This document shows, piece by piece, positions 33,441 through 45,626 of a stretch of 64,000 nt of DNA (position 1 is the first letter of the stretch; each line of letters starts with the position of its first letter). The notes below the pieces were generated by a model that was not told the DNA's origin, did no database searches, and saw only the letters and a list, made by a program, of their open reading frames with translations. The DNA is from Apostichopus japonicus (lineage: Eukaryota; Echinodermata; Holothuroidea; Aspidochirotida; Stichopodidae), in contig NC_092583.1 in assembly GCF_037975245.1 (NCBI RefSeq), positions 13,359,764-13,423,763 of the forward strand, given 5' to 3'. The translations under genes were made by a program, and so were the position numbers.

Positions 33441-34059
33441 ACCTTCAGCCGAGTTACAAATATACCAGGTGGTGCACTGCATTCATTTATGATGCATCCC
33501 AAATATGAAGAGTAAAACTTTGATGCAAATTTGATAGAAAAAAATATGATAAGAACAAAAGGTTTCCTATTTCATCAGTCCCACATAAAAAAAATGCTAC
33601 CCTGAGCTATCAATGTTAAAATGGAAGAAGCATTTTCCAGGTTGTGCAAACTAAGTTTATAATAATTTGGTCATCAAGCCACTGCATTGTATGCATTTCT
33701 AACTGTCACAGCATTATTATTACTGAAAGCCAGGTACCATCTTACTGTGGAGAAATGAATCATGCAAAGATCTAGGGCATATTAATATGCCAACCAAATG
33801 GTACCAAACTGTGTTGAGCCAGTTGTGCAAATAATAAATTTTGGAAGTTAATTATGAAGAGAACATGAAAAAAGATTGCTTCAACGATGAGCCTATGGTC
33901 AGGTTTAGACAAAAACAACAAAACTTGTTAACTATGTTGATTTCCTACTATGAAAGCAAAATAAAATAAAAGATGTAGAGCCAATGGCATCATAGTTGTC
34001 AACTTCACCCCTGCTGATTTCTATTTAAACTTTTTCCTGTTTATTCTTTAACAATGTAG

Positions 34060-34185
34060 TTCCTGATACCAGCTGTACAGGGGATACTTTCACCTGCGGA
34101 AATGGTAATTGTATACCTGACTCCTGGATGTGTGACCTAGATAATGATTGCGGAGATAACTCGGACGAAGAATATTCTCTTTGTT
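34060..34185 (+). CDS. LRP exon 31: LDLa repeat A2-1
   Basis: Phase 1-1 exon of 126 nt (acceptor AATGTAG, donor GTAAGT). LDLa with [20 protein letters not shown], close to exons 14, 36 and 50. It opens the ten-repeat cluster A2. The next intron is 200 bp. Confidence 0.94.
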
Positions 34186-34385
34186 GTAAGTATCATAACT
34201 TATTCTGTCATTTCAATTCTGCTTCTAAAAATATACTACAATACAAGGAGAAAACTCCTCACTGTCTTTGAGCCAACTATTTGTTTGCATGATCAATCAC
34301 ATTTTCAATCATTGAAAGATCAGAAATCTCAGCATGCTCCTAGAAATGGCATGTTCAGGATGCAAGTTTGTCTTTTCTTTGGTAG

Positions 34386-34505
34386 ATGACCATGTCTGCG
34401 AGGAAGACGAATTCAGTTGTCATAACACCCGTTGCATTCCTGACGTTTATGAGTGCGATTTTGAAAATGACTGCAGGGATGGGAGTGATGAACATTTGAA
34501 TTGCC
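34386..34505 (+). CDS. LRP exon 32: LDLa repeat A2-2
   Basis: Phase 1-1 exon of 120 nt (acceptor TTTGGTAG, donor GTAAGC). LDLa with [20 protein letters not shown], a full calcium site. The following 410-bp intron holds nothing I recognise. Confidence 0.94.
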
Positions 34506-34915
34506 GTAAGCTTTTATCATATTGTTTTCTCTCCCTTACAATGTAAAAAATCATAGCGATTAGTTTTAGACTTGGTGAGACCCTAAGCTATAAAAAGCTT
34601 GGGGTCCCCTTATTGAAAACACATACTCAGGCCTGGTTTGTTCCCCCTCATGTATGTATGGGTGGCAAGCTACGAGTTTTCCAGTATGGCAAGAAAATCG
34701 ACCTCATTCTATGAATTAAAAAAAAAAACTAAATGCACAGTATGCCATACTGGTATAGTATTAAAAAGATCTACATAATAAATCAATCAATCAGTTAATC
34801 AATCAATAACAAGTATTTATAAGCAAAACCTGGTATTTAGATTTAATGAATAATCTAACTTATAAACTATCTGTCTGTCTGTCTATCTATATTCTGTCTT
34901 TTTTTTTTGGCTTAG

Positions 34916-35032
34916 CATATCCGGAGTGTCCAGAAGGAACCTTTGAGTGTGCTAACTCTCAGTGTATTGATGTCAGTGGCATTTGTGATGGCTTCCAGGA
35001 CTGCTTTGATGTCAGTGATGAAATGAACTGCA
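34916..35032 (+). CDS. LRP exon 33: LDLa repeat A2-3
   Basis: Phase 1-1 exon of 117 nt (acceptor GGCTTAG, donor GTAAGC). LDLa with YPECPEGTFEC and the site CDGFQDCFDVSDE. The following 1,992-bp intron contains one 360-bp dispersed element and a family 1 MITE. Confidence 0.94.
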
Positions 35033-35312
35033 GTAAGCACACCGAAATAAAGCTTATGGATAGATACAGGAACTAATTGTAATGAGTTAAGCCGCACAGT
35101 ATTAGGATATCAAATCGAAAAGGCACATTTAACCTGTGACAAATAAAAGTTTGAAGGTCCAACTAGACCTTTTTAACTTGTCCCACAATAATGTTCAATT
35201 TGCTGTTTTGTCAAAATATGTCTTATACCTGTAAAGTTGTCAGCTATATCACTGTGATGTGACACTGTTTGAATCGCTAGATCATTTTGGGCCCATGTAA
35301 AGAAAGATGCAC

Positions 35313-35673
35313 TCATGACCGTCAAGCCTGCCTATTGAAAAACGATCCTCAAATTCACTTGAGCATTAATTATTTGCTACTTGATAGCATAAACTTCCCC
35401 ATTAGGATTCATCCTTGAGCGCATCTAATTAATTGACCAGCCATTGTATGATTGTAACCACAAGTGCTCTAATGGCCAGCACTACTTTCCTGTGTGAAGA
35501 CAAATTTGGCTTGACCACTGAAGTAGTACACTGTGTGTTTAATTATGAATTTGTGCAGAGGAGCGTTCAGTTTAGCTAGCATTACAAACTGGGGTAGATA
35601 TTCAAACTCCTCTGTGTTTGGCCAAAAACAGGGGACTCTGGTGATATTTGCTAAGGCAGGGAAGATCATAATG
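35313..35673. mobile_element. 360-bp dispersed element, copy 2
   Basis: Same family as 29365-29734. It starts CATGACCGTCAAGCCTGCC and ends GGCAGGGAAGATCATAATG. Frames on the minus strand within it are not recognisable proteins. Confidence 0.82.
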
Positions 35674-36313
35674 CTTTTGCTTCACCTTGGTGGTTTAAAA
35701 TGAACCTTGGCAAAATGCTTTTCTTTTGGTTACTTTATCCACAGTGGGACAACATAGTACATTTGTATGATACTTTGAAACATCATTATCTGTTGAAACC
35801 ACATAGTCTTGTTGATCGTGTAGTTCCAAAACACAATTTGAATGTAAGGGTTTCGTTAACATTTTCACAATATTAACCTCTGTCTATACAACTAACTCAA
35901 AATTTGACTGTATTTTTACTGTAAGATTCAACATATTTGTATACACAGGCATTGTCTCCTCAGCTTTAAACACTGTGTAATGTGATACTCAGTCAACTAG
36001 ACCATTGGAACCGTGCAGTTACAGAAACAAATCGGTCTCTTCGGTACCAGATTGTCCATTTCAGTACCAAGCACTTCTTTCGTCTCACAACTGCAATTTT
36101 AGAGTTGCTGTTGTCAACTGTCATAGTTTATTTGTGTATCTGAGTACCGGCTGTGATTCTAGATAGTGTGTGTAAACAAAGAGACATGTTTGAGTTCATG
36201 CAAAATTGTTTGCTTTATCATGTTTCTGTTCTTCTCTGTGTTTACAGAAAAAGCATAGCTCAGATAAACTAAAACTCTGTTTTCCACAAAGAATTACATA
36301 CTTTTTAGGGGTA

Positions 36314-36795
36314 AAGCACTGTGTCAAAGGTAGGATGCTGAAGTAGCTGCAGCATCCTGCAGCCAAGCTGCATAGAATGTCATAATTTTGTGCTGTGCAG
36401 TTTACACAGTAGGCACTAGTTTCATATACCATGGGTATGGCTGGTCTGCCAAGATAATCCCTCTTTGGTTTCCCGAAAGGAAAAACCATAGAGTCACTCT
36501 AATACCGACCTTGCAAAATTGTGAGGGGGACTGCAGATTACAGCAATGACAAGCCTTAACACGGATCCCAAAGTTGTTAATTAACTATTATGGCAGCATA
36601 CAGAAACGTTTATTTAAAGCAGAAGCCAAAGTGAATTAAACGGTCACACGTCTGGAGTCTGTGCATACTAAGGTCTTAAATACCGCCCTTTCAGGTAAAA
36701 TTTTTCTTAATGTAGTTTGGTTTAATTTGATGTCGATCAAGCCTTTCTGTAGGGCATTTTGCTTGCTGCAGCTTTTCTTATCAACACAGTGCCTA
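36314..36795. mobile_element. Family 1 MITE, long copy
   Basis: Starts AAGCACTGTGTCAAAGG and ends ATCAACACAGTGCCTAT, the inverted terminal repeats of the family, but spans about 480 bp because of extra internal sequence between CTGGTCTGCC and the closing CTGCAGC block. The core GCTGCAGCATCCTGCAGCC is present. Confidence 0.75.
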
Positions 36796-37024
36796 TAACT
36801 GTGGCAACAGCTGTACACGTACTACTAGGTGGGATGAACTGACGACCCCATTGCAGACAACATGGCCGACTTTTGAGTCTTGTACTTGAATCACTTGAAG
36901 TTTTCAAACTCAAGAGATTTATATTATAACACTTTATAACATTGATAAAACTTTATTTTGAAGTGGCAGATTTTATCCTCTACAAGAGAACAAATACTCT
37001 GATTATTTTCCCTATTACTTCCAG

Positions 37025-37171
37025 CTGGTATCACCCCTGAACCGTGTCCTGTGTTCTTTGGCTTTGTATACCAGCGTTGCCCTGACAATAATTTATGCAT
37101 CCCATCTCTGTACCACTGCGATGGGGAGAATGACTGTGGAGATGGCTCAGATGAGGATGAAGAATATTGCA
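37025..37171 (+). CDS. LRP exon 34: LDLa repeat A2-4
   Basis: Phase 1-1 exon of 147 nt, the longest single LDLa exon here. The extra length lies in a linker before the first cysteine and in the segment FFGFVYQ before the second. The calcium site is [13 protein letters not shown]. The following 693-bp intron is half filled by a 360-bp dispersed element. Confidence 0.92.
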
Positions 37172-37250
37172 GTAGGTTTTTCTGAAAAGTTCATTGGTTT
37201 TGGGTGTTCCACTCAATTACAAAATTGACAGTAGCTTTCTAGTCACTCAA

Positions 37251-37612
37251 CATGACCGTAAAAGCCTGCCTATAGAAAAACAGCCCTCCTCAAATTCACT
37301 CGAGCATTACTTTGTTACTTGATAGCATAAACAACCCCAAGTACTGCCATTAGGATTCATCCTTGAGGACACCTAATAAATTGACCAGCCATGGTATGAT
37401 TGTAACCACAAGTGCTCTAATGGCCAGCACTACTTCCCTGTGTGAAGACAATTTTGGCTTGACCACTGAAATAGTACACTGTGTGTTTAACCATGAATAT
37501 GTGGAGAGGAACATTCAGTATGGCTAGCATTACAAACTGGGATAGATTTTCAATATCCCCCTGTTTTGGACAAAAACCAGGTGTTTTTTGCTTATAGGCA
37601 GGGAAGATTGTA
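37251..37612. mobile_element. 360-bp dispersed element, copy 3
   Basis: Same family as 29365 and 35313, starting CATGACCGTAAAAGCCTGCC and ending TTATAGGCAGGGAAGATTG. It begins about 80 bp after exon 34. Two copies of the same element flank exon 34, one in each neighbouring intron. Confidence 0.82.
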
Positions 37613-37864
37613 TTGAAGCAGGTCAGTAAGCATCGTAGTCTAAGGTAATCAGAAGTTTTATATTTTATTTCTTTTTGTGCCCTTTTTAAGTTTGCCTGCC
37701 ATATATTTACATATTGATATCTTTGAACGTCGATTAGAAAGACCTATAGAAAATCAGGACAATTTAGTTTGTCCAGCAGGACAGTATATATTTTTGTTGA
37801 ATAATTTGTATCAATTAATCTTGATGAATAGTGATGCCATATCTTGCTCATGTTAACATTCCAG

Positions 37865-37984
37865 ATGCGCTTACCTGCGGACCATTTGATTTCCAATGTG
37901 GAACTGGCTCCTGTCTGCCGCCAGGATGGCATTGTGATGGTATTGTTGATTGCACAGATGGAACTGATGAACCTCTATCATGTG
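37865..37984 (+). CDS. LRP exon 35: LDLa repeat A2-5
   Basis: Phase 1-1 exon of 120 nt (acceptor ATTCCAG, donor GTAAGA). LDLa with [20 protein letters not shown]. The following 649-bp intron has a C-run near 38455 and no repeat I recognise. Confidence 0.94.
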
Positions 37985-38633
37985 GTAAGATATATGCCAG
38001 TGATAGGAATGGCACAAAAAGTCATTGATAGGGCCGGGTAGCTACAAAAATGGATCCACATGTAGTGCACTTGCATCGGCCACAAGATGTTGCAATATTC
38101 TATAACAAGTAGAGAGCCCCCACCCCCCACTAGGCTCCCTCATGTACAACTCTTTAGGCAAAAGTAAGATATGACCTAGATAGAAGGAGCTCTTTCCATA
38201 ATGTACAAGTAATTTCTTTTTTTAATTTTTCTTAAGGATTCTGAAAATGGGTCTGTACAAGCCCTCCAATTGTGGTTTAATCGGGTCAGTGTTGATTATA
38301 ATTGAAGATGTGAATATATATGTTTTAAAACTTGGAGATACTCAGTAGCATGCATATACACTGAAGTGTCCCTCATTATTGAACCTGCCATTAGTTACAG
38401 GGGTAACATTTATGAAAGGGCAAATGATATATACGTTTGTCTATGTGAGGCTACCCCCCCCCCCTCACCAAATTCATTATTATGTCATCTCTAATATTCC
38501 TCCTGCCAGAGGTTAGGTAAAAGTTGGGCCAAACTTATTTAACTTATAAAACTATGAGACTTCAGTGTGGTGTAATTTAGTGTGACTACAAATGATGGGG
38601 GTATTCCATCTACGGATTTTATTTTTGTTTTAG

Positions 38634-38765
38634 AACACGCAAATGCAACTTGCCTTCCAAACTACTTCCAGTGTGATAATGGTCTCTGCATTCCTCAAAA
38701 CTGGATTTGCGATCTAGACAATGATTGCGGAGATGGCTCGGATGAGAGAGATGACCTGAATTGTG
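38634..38765 (+). CDS. LRP exon 36: LDLa repeat A2-6
   Basis: Phase 1-1 exon of 132 nt (acceptor GTTTTAG, donor GTAAAC). LDLa with [20 protein letters not shown], the most canonical calcium site in the window. The following 1,849-bp intron contains copy 2 of the 6-bp-TSD transposon and otherwise unique sequence. Confidence 0.94.
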
Positions 38766-38965
38766 GTAAACTTTAAACTTTAACACCTTTCTTATGTAAA
38801 GAAATGTTTTCAACTGGAACTTTTACATTCAAAGATTTCAGTTGAAGCTTTAAGAGTTGGTTTGGAGCCATTTTGTTTTCGATGCTATTCTAGAGGAAAT
38901 CACATTGTAAATCAAATTCTTCAGCTTGATTTATTCTCAGGTTTGATTTCAAATATTGGATTAAG

Positions 38966-39406
38966 CAGGCATGAGACTCTTCCGCGGAAACGCGGATTTC
39001 CGATTCTTTTTTTTTTCATTTTCGCGTTTTTTCTCGTAATTCGCGTTTTTTATTATTTTTTTTATTTTATTTAATTTTTTTTTTTTTTTGGCTGGACTGT
39101 GAAGGGAAGGAACACCGAATTTGACCGACCAGTGGTGGAATCAAGTTGCACAAAGCAAGCAAAAAAGCCTTTTTTTGGTTCAAAAAAGCTAATGGATAAA
39201 TTATACAAGCAGAAATTCCACACTTTTTTGGCGAGTTACGTGATGTGATAGATTCCATCTAGAGTCCACCATTTTGCATTTAAGCCCTCCTTACCTGACA
39301 AAAAAATTCTAAAGGGGAGGGGGACACCCCCTCCCCTTAAACCCCTCCTCCAGGACGGCGATCGATAAATTTCAGATTTTTTTTTCCCGGCTCAGTCTCA
39401 TCCCTG
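38966..39406. mobile_element. 441-bp transposon with 6-bp TSD, copy 2
   Basis: Ends CAGGCATGAGAC and GTCTCATCCCTG, flanked by the direct repeat ATTAAG (38960-38965 and 39407-39412). The body is nearly identical to 5394-5818; the main differences are a 4-bp insertion in a GACC run and a longer C-rich block. The 6-bp duplications of both copies confirm the element limits. Confidence 0.9.
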
Positions 39407-40614
39407 ATTAAGGAAAGATCTAGAGTTTTGATCTATTTCATTTTTTCATTTTTATTAAGTTGATAAGTATTAATTTGTAGGGAAAAAAGATTGTGGGCAA
39501 CGAAACTGTACATATCAATTTCATTCGATAAAGAAAAAGTAGCAATTTGTCTTTGTTTTTTTTTGAGTAATACTTGGCAAGTTAGTAAAATTGATGCCAA
39601 GATACAATCTGTTGTAATCTGTAATCTGTTGTTAATAGGATTGTTGAAATAGGAAGGAATGCAGCTGGACAGGTTTAGAACATTGTCTCACCCCTACCAT
39701 AAAATAAATACATCGTAATGAAATGCAATTGTTCATAGTTTGTTGCACTTGCTCCAAAAATTTGCTCACAACAGTTTGTTTCTATTCAAAATAAATTTAA
39801 AATTTCGTCCATTTTGCTTTAACAGCTGTGGCAATTTTTTTTTTTGGAAAAAATGTACCTACCTAATATACTGATCATTAATTCTATTTCATGTGTTAAC
39901 TTTGATGCTAAATTTATTTTCACGGTCATCACCGAAACAGGTTGATAATTGCAGGTTGATAATTGTAGGTTGATAATTGCAAAAAGACATCCAGCTGAAG
40001 GAGAACTCTAAGTTGGTGTTATGACGTTTGATATGGTTTAGAAATTCAGTACATTTTAAGTTTTATGAGAATCTTCTGTTTAACCACTGCACCCTTGAAT
40101 CACTTGGCCCAAATTGCTTGGCATGCCATTAAGTGTTAAGAAAATTGGACAAAACTTGGCATGCCCCTCACTTGTTGGTATAGTCGAGGCCACACACCTC
40201 CGTTGTTATTCAGCTATAATAGAAGTAGAATAGCATTCCACACATGACAATATCAATCCCAAAACACAGAGACCCCAATACTAATGTCAGGCTTATGTGT
40301 TGGGGGAGGGATCGGAGGGGGAGAGAGGGGAGGGATTGGAGAGTGAGGGGGAAGATTCAGATCAGTATGCTGATTAGTGGTGCCGGCATAAAAATTATTA
40401 CTGTGGAAATTATTGGAGGCAAATGAATCTGCTAGCTCTCTTCCCTGTCCCCACCGCTAGTGCTGGGAACCCTCGATCAATATCTACAATGCCGAAAATA
40501 CCGGTACTGTTCTACACCAACGTAAATGGCTGAAAGGGAAGACTTTTGTCTACAATTCCCTTATTGAACTTGAATCTTGCTAAAGAATGATTTGTTGCTC
40601 TCTTAATTTGGCAG

Positions 40615-40752
40615 GTTCACCTATTCCCTGCATTGGAGATTACTATGAATGTGAGACCGGAAGACGTGGTGTAGGGCGTTGCATTCCTCACGAGTACGTC
40701 TGTGATGGGGTAAGCGACTGTGAAACTGCAGAGGATGAAGGAGAGGACTGTC
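40615..40752 (+). CDS. LRP exon 37: LDLa repeat A2-7
   Basis: Phase 1-1 exon of 138 nt (acceptor TTGGCAG, donor GTAAGT). LDLa with an Arg/Gly insert (GRRGVGRC) before the third cysteine and the site CDGVSDCETAEDE, in which the DxSDE motif has become TAEDE; calcium binding is doubtful. The following 654-bp intron shows nothing recognised. Confidence 0.91.
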
Positions 40753-41406
40753 GTAAGTTTAATATCCTTTTCCAGATGTTAGGCAGGCTTTCCTCTTTGG
40801 TGAAATTCAAGGAGGGCTGAATAGGGTCTGTAAATTACAGCGAATAGTAGCTGTCTATTATGAGCTTGACTCGACATTTTTACGACGAATGCTCAGCCAA
40901 CGTACATGATAAAGAATGAATTGCGATGAGGTAAATATGGCTAGGTTGGAGGAAAAGAATGGTGCAGTTGAACGACGGATAATTCATCCAATCGTGAAAA
41001 GAGAACAAGAAACACATTTGGAAGAAACAAAATGAACCAAGGGATTCATTTTAATACATCTAGAACCAGTCTTGAATCTGTACTGCATATATCTTAAAAA
41101 TATCCATCCTGACCTATCAATTGCTACCTTGATACTTTTACTCTCATCTAGTAGAGATTCAAGCATGGCCAAGGTTAACTTTAGAATAGTTGGAGATTAT
41201 GCAAGAACTACTATTCACAGTTTGATCAATATCAAAACATAGTATTAAGCAGGAAATTCTGATGGTCATTAAGTGTAAATGTGGCAATGTGAGTGAGCTT
41301 AAGAATTTAATACTGAAATCGTAAGTGATAAATGCATATCAAAGGATTATGTTGAAGTCTGGATCATGCTTTTATTGATTTGTTTTTGTTTTTTAATTCT
41401 TAATAG

Positions 41407-41520
41407 CTAAACCAGAATGTGAACAGGATGAATACCAGTGTGAAAATCTTCTTTGCATACCATTAATATATATGTGCGACCATGACAACGACTGTGGCGA
41501 TGGCTCCGACGAAGGCTCCC
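41407..41520 (+). CDS. LRP exon 38: LDLa repeat A2-8, sixth cysteine in the next exon
   Basis: Phase 1-1 exon of 114 nt (acceptor TTAATAG, donor GTTAGT). It encodes five of the six LDLa cysteines and [15 protein letters not shown], then stops. The missing sixth cysteine is supplied by the start of exon 39 (HAAC). The donor is not the usual GTAAGT or GTGAGT, and reading on past it meets a TAG at once, so splicing here is required. The following 567-bp intron is GA-rich. Confidence 0.88.
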
Positions 41521-42087
41521 GTTAGTTCCGTTTCTGTTTTGCTTTTGTTACAACAGCACATTCAATTTCATGGATACATTATAGTGATTAGGGTATGACA
41601 CAAGGGTGATGGGAATTAAAGGTAGGTAGAGGAATGGAAATTTAAGGAGACAGCTAGAGGAGTGAAGATTTGGGGTAAAGTAGAGCAATTCGGGTGAAAA
41701 AGAGTGAAGGGTATTGGGTAAAAATGGAGAGATCTCAATAAGGTGTAGTAAGAGGGATAGTACTTAAAGTAGGAGAGGATAAAGATTGGTGTAGGATTAT
41801 AGAGTGATTTGAATCATTGAGAGGGATTAGGGAGGGGGAGGGATGGTCAGATAGAGGAATTGTTGGGTTCAACTTTTAAAGGGAGATGAAGTCTATTTGA
41901 TGGGGCATTTTGTTAGTGTCAGTATTTTTTCCAGCAAGAAGGGAAATTTAATACACAGTAACCTACGTGTAGTTGCTAACAGCTGAATTTTTAATTGTTA
42001 TCGATGTACAAGTACAAAACAGATTTGTATTAACGAATGATGAATGTTTACAGCATTCTGTTTGCTCTCATTATGGCTGGTCCATAG

Positions 42088-42222
42088 ATGCTGCCTGCAT
42101 ATATCCGGGTTGCAATGAGAACCAGTTCACCTGCCATAATGGTCGATGTATTTGGACCTTCTTCCAGTGTGACGGTGATGACGATTGCAGAGACTATTCA
42201 GACGAAAGTGACGACCTCTGCG
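42088..42222 (+). CDS. LRP exon 39: end of LDLa A2-8 plus LDLa A2-9
   Basis: Phase 1-1 exon of 135 nt (acceptor GTCCATAG, donor GTACGT). Its first four codons give HAAC and complete repeat A2-8; then IYPGC opens repeat A2-9, with the site [13 protein letters not shown]. The acceptor has a poor pyrimidine tract. The next intron is 280 bp. Confidence 0.87.
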
Positions 42223-42502
42223 GTACGTCTTCCAGGCGATACAGTGTGCTACTCTATATACAAAGGATGCATTTATTTTGAACCAAACTTAAAAGAAAGA
42301 GAGTAGTATAAGTGTTTTTGAAGAAGTTTTCAAGGCATTTTAGTTGTATTATATACTTAGATACATAGATACACTGCCAGGGCATTTTAGATTGGTATTA
42401 TATTAGCATTGGAAAATTTGTTCTCCAAATTCATTGAACTAGTTACAGTGTAATTTCATTCTATCCAATCATGACTTGACTTTTCTGATTTTGCAATTCC
42501 AG

Positions 42503-42625
42503 CTCCTCAGGCTACTACTTGTGCCCCCGATGAATTTATTTGTCTCAACGAAGATTGCATCAACAGCACCTTTGCTTGTGATGGAGTGGAGGATTGCTTT
42601 GATGGTTCCGATGAGATGAATTGTG
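42503..42625 (+). CDS. LRP exon 40: LDLa repeat A2-10 (last of cluster A2)
   Basis: Phase 1-1 exon of 123 nt (acceptor AATTCCAG, donor GTATAA, weak). LDLa with the site [13 protein letters not shown]. It precedes the EGF pair of module A2. The following 1,159-bp intron contains a minisatellite. Confidence 0.92.
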
Positions 42626-43185
42626 GTATAAAAATTAATTATTTGATTCTTTTTGCCAATGTCTGTTTTTAAGTTTCAATACCATGACTGAAACTTACTC
42701 ACATTTCCTGCACCCCCCCCCTCACCATTGCCCACAAACAGCAATTAGATTGCGAGGGTCTAGATTGTTATTACTGTATGACATATAAAGCAAACTACAG
42801 TGATTCACTTCTGGTATTCCCATATCTCGGTTCGTTCACGAGCAATATGCAAATGGCAAAATGATACAGAAGCAGAGTTTGTCCTGAAACAGGTTTCTGT
42901 TTATATTTGTCAGTAGTCACCATGGCTTGGATTGGCCTACCAACTTACCTGATCAAAATTGGTGCACTGCAGGATCTGAGGCACCAACAGGGTGACACCA
43001 TAAGGGTACCAATTTGATCTTGCTTGATTGCAGAAGATGCTAGCTTCACTGAGCCAGTAGCGATATATGTCCTAATCCGCCCCTCAAAAGTCACTATACA
43101 TTGTTGTCATTCAAATGCATGATGTTGAAAAATGAATATGTATGGCAAGCCTTTCGTGCCACTTTATTATGCATGAACTGATATG

Positions 43186-43695
43186 AACTCTTTTACATGT
43201 CTATGCAAACTCATTACACGTCTCTGTAGACTCATAAATTGTGTATGTCAACTCATTACACGTCTACATAAACTCATAACACGTCTATGAAAACTCAAAA
43301 CGGCTATGTCAACTCATTACACGTCTATGTAAACTCATAACACATCTACGTAAACTCATTACACGTCTCTGTAAACTCATAAATTGCCTATGTCAACTCA
43401 TTACACGTCTACATAAACTCATAACACGTCTATGAAAACTCAAAACGGCTATGTCAACTCATTACACGTCTATGTAAACTCATAACACTACGTAAACTCA
43501 TTACACGTCTCTGTAAACTCATAAATTGCCTATGTCAACTCATTACACGTCTACATAAACTCATAACACGTCTATGAAAACTCAAAACGGCTATGTCAAC
43601 TCATTACACGTCTATGTAAACTCATAACAAATCTACGTAAACTCATTACACGTCTATGAAAACTCATAAATCGGCTATGTCAACTCATTACATTT
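43186..43695. repeat. AACTCATTACACGTCTA minisatellite with higher-order structure
   Basis: More than twenty units of about 20 to 22 bp built on AACTCATTACACGTCTATGT, with variants AACTCATAACACGTCTA, AACTCATAAATTGCCTATGT and AACTCAAAACGGCTATGT in a fixed order, giving a higher-order unit of roughly 145 bp. It ends about 90 bp before exon 41. Confidence 0.92.
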
Positions 43696-43784
43696 TTGGT
43701 TTATTGTAGGAATCAAAGTAACAAAAGGACTTGAACACAAAGTCTGTATTTTGAAATGAAAATCTGTGGCTTCTTTTCTTTTAG

Positions 43785-43910
43785 AGCGAGATGAATGTGC
43801 AGAGATCGGAAGCAACCAGTGTGAACATATCTGTGTTGACACAGTCACCAGCTTCAAGTGTATGTGCCGTGATGGTTTCCAATTGGATGATAATGGTGTT
43901 ACATGTGCAG
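43785..43910 (+). CDS. LRP exon 41: EGF-like domain A2-a
   Basis: Phase 1-1 exon of 126 nt (acceptor TCTTTTAG, donor GTTGGT). EGF with RDEC at the start and CVDTVTSFKC, which fits the hydroxylation consensus. It is equivalent to exon 5 by position. The following 1,008-bp intron shows nothing recognised. Confidence 0.93.
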
Positions 43911-44918
43911 GTTGGTATTTCTTTTGTCATTCTGAGGAATGTATGTGCTAATTACTCTAAGACACAGGGGCATAGGAGGGTATTTCTGAATTGGGGGTAT
44001 GCTGTCATTTGCTGGGAGGCAGAGCCCTGCTTGTGAGGGATAAATCTGTTTTCAGATATTTCCTATTCTGTTTTTCCCTCTTGTCTTTTCAATCACTAAA
44101 AATATATGTGAAAGGAACAATTACTTTGGAAGGTACCTCTATTCTTCTCCTCATTATTTTAGCAGATCATTAGTGGGATTAAATGCCCTGAACCCAGTTC
44201 ATGTGCCTCTGAGACAATAAGGGTCCTCATGAATTAACCTGGGCAACAAACCATCCCGGCGGGAAGGTTGCAATGACAACAAGCCCAGAGCATAAGAGAG
44301 CCTACTCTTGACAAACCTTATGTAATAGGGAAGAAAATGTCTCAGAAAATGAAATAAGAACTGCAAAACTCCTCTACTGAAATATAACACTGAATAATCT
44401 GGGAAGGAGCAGTAGTATGGATAATAGAGAAGATATCAAAACAAAAGATATCAAAGAAAGAAACTTAAGGAATACAGGGTGAAAAAAATTCAAACTTGGT
44501 TGGAGATGAGAAAGCAAAACAAATCATATCAGAAAGTACAAGCATCATTGTCTTCCTGCCCAAGTCACATGATAAGGGTAAGAATGGCCTGCAGGTTAGC
44601 TAACTTTGGGGCTGGGTTAGTTACCATCAGCGAGGCTGGCTTTGTAATACCCTTGTAAAGATGACATTTTTATCAGTTGAGCAACCTCAGTGTATGAAAC
44701 TGCTCTGGTAAATATCCCCATAAAATATTTCAGACAGTGTCTTTATTTATTATTATTATTACTATTGTTCAATTCTTGAAAAAGAATTAAATAAATATAT
44801 CAAACTTTAGGAGCTGTTAGTTCAAATGGATTCTTGAGTAGTTTTAAGTATAGTGTCAGAATTGGAATAAAGATGTCTTCTCTGAACCCTCAAAAGTTTT
44901 TGCACCGTTTATCAACAG

Positions 44919-45050
44919 ATATTGATGAATGCCAAGTAACACCCTGGATCTGTGATTACGTTTGTGAAAATTTGCCTGGATCGCATCAATGCAAGTGTGC
45001 TGAAGGGTATACCAGAGTGGAAACCACTGCTGAATGCAAACGTGACACAA
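44919..45050 (+). CDS. LRP exon 42: calcium-binding EGF A2-b
   Basis: Phase 1-1 exon of 132 nt, the same as exon 6. DIDECQVTPWICDYVC matches DINECEVTPWVCSQFC there. CENLPGSHQC has His where the hydroxylation consensus asks for Phe or Tyr. The next intron is 317 bp with a short TA run and a G-run. Confidence 0.94.
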
Positions 45051-45367
45051 GTAAGATTCGCTGGACATAAAAAGAAAAGCAAAATATTTGAAGTAAACTG
45101 TAAAATATCATCTCAGTGATAAAACGATAAAACTTTAGTCCATTCAACTCTGCTGAAAGCAATTTCTGATTTGTTTATTTCCATTTCACATTTATTTTAT
45201 ACATATATATATATATTTAGGGGGTGGGGGTCAGTAGGGTGGGGGTGCAAACTTGGAAACTCTGAAGTAATTGATTCAACCATTTTGGGAAAGCTTTTTG
45301 AGCCGATCTTCAGTCATTATTGTTCGTTGTCGGGATACTAGTTTTCAACTTTGATTGACTTCTTCAG

Positions 45368-45626
45368 CCGAGGTACCTTACCTTTACTTTACAAACCGAC
45401 ATTACATCCGGAAGTTGGCTTTGGATGGATCGGAGTACACTCTAGTGGAAGATGGGTTTCAATTGGCTGTCGCGTTTGATGTAGATATCGTAGAGGAGAA
45501 ACTGTATGTGTTGGATGTTACGGCAGAGGTGATCTACAAAATGAACCTAGATGGATCTAACCAGGAGGTCATCATCAATGACTTTGTTACAGATGGTGAA
45601 GGATTAGCAATCGATTGGGTCGGCAG
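45368..45626 (+). CDS. LRP exon 43: propeller A2, blades 1-2
   Basis: Exon of 259 nt, phase 1 in and phase 2 out (acceptor CTTCTTCAG, donor GTAACT). YFTNRHYIRKLALDGSEYT opens the propeller, followed by KLYVLDV and GEGLAIDWVGR, in close parallel with exon 7. Four exons (43-46) give about 266 residues. The following 1,039-bp intron shows a G-run near 46576 and no repeat I recognise. Confidence 0.96.

Noticed and set aside
43186-43695. Regularly spaced short repeats resembling a CRISPR array
   Set aside because: There are no unique spacers; the units are contiguous variants of a 21-bp minisatellite in an animal intron.
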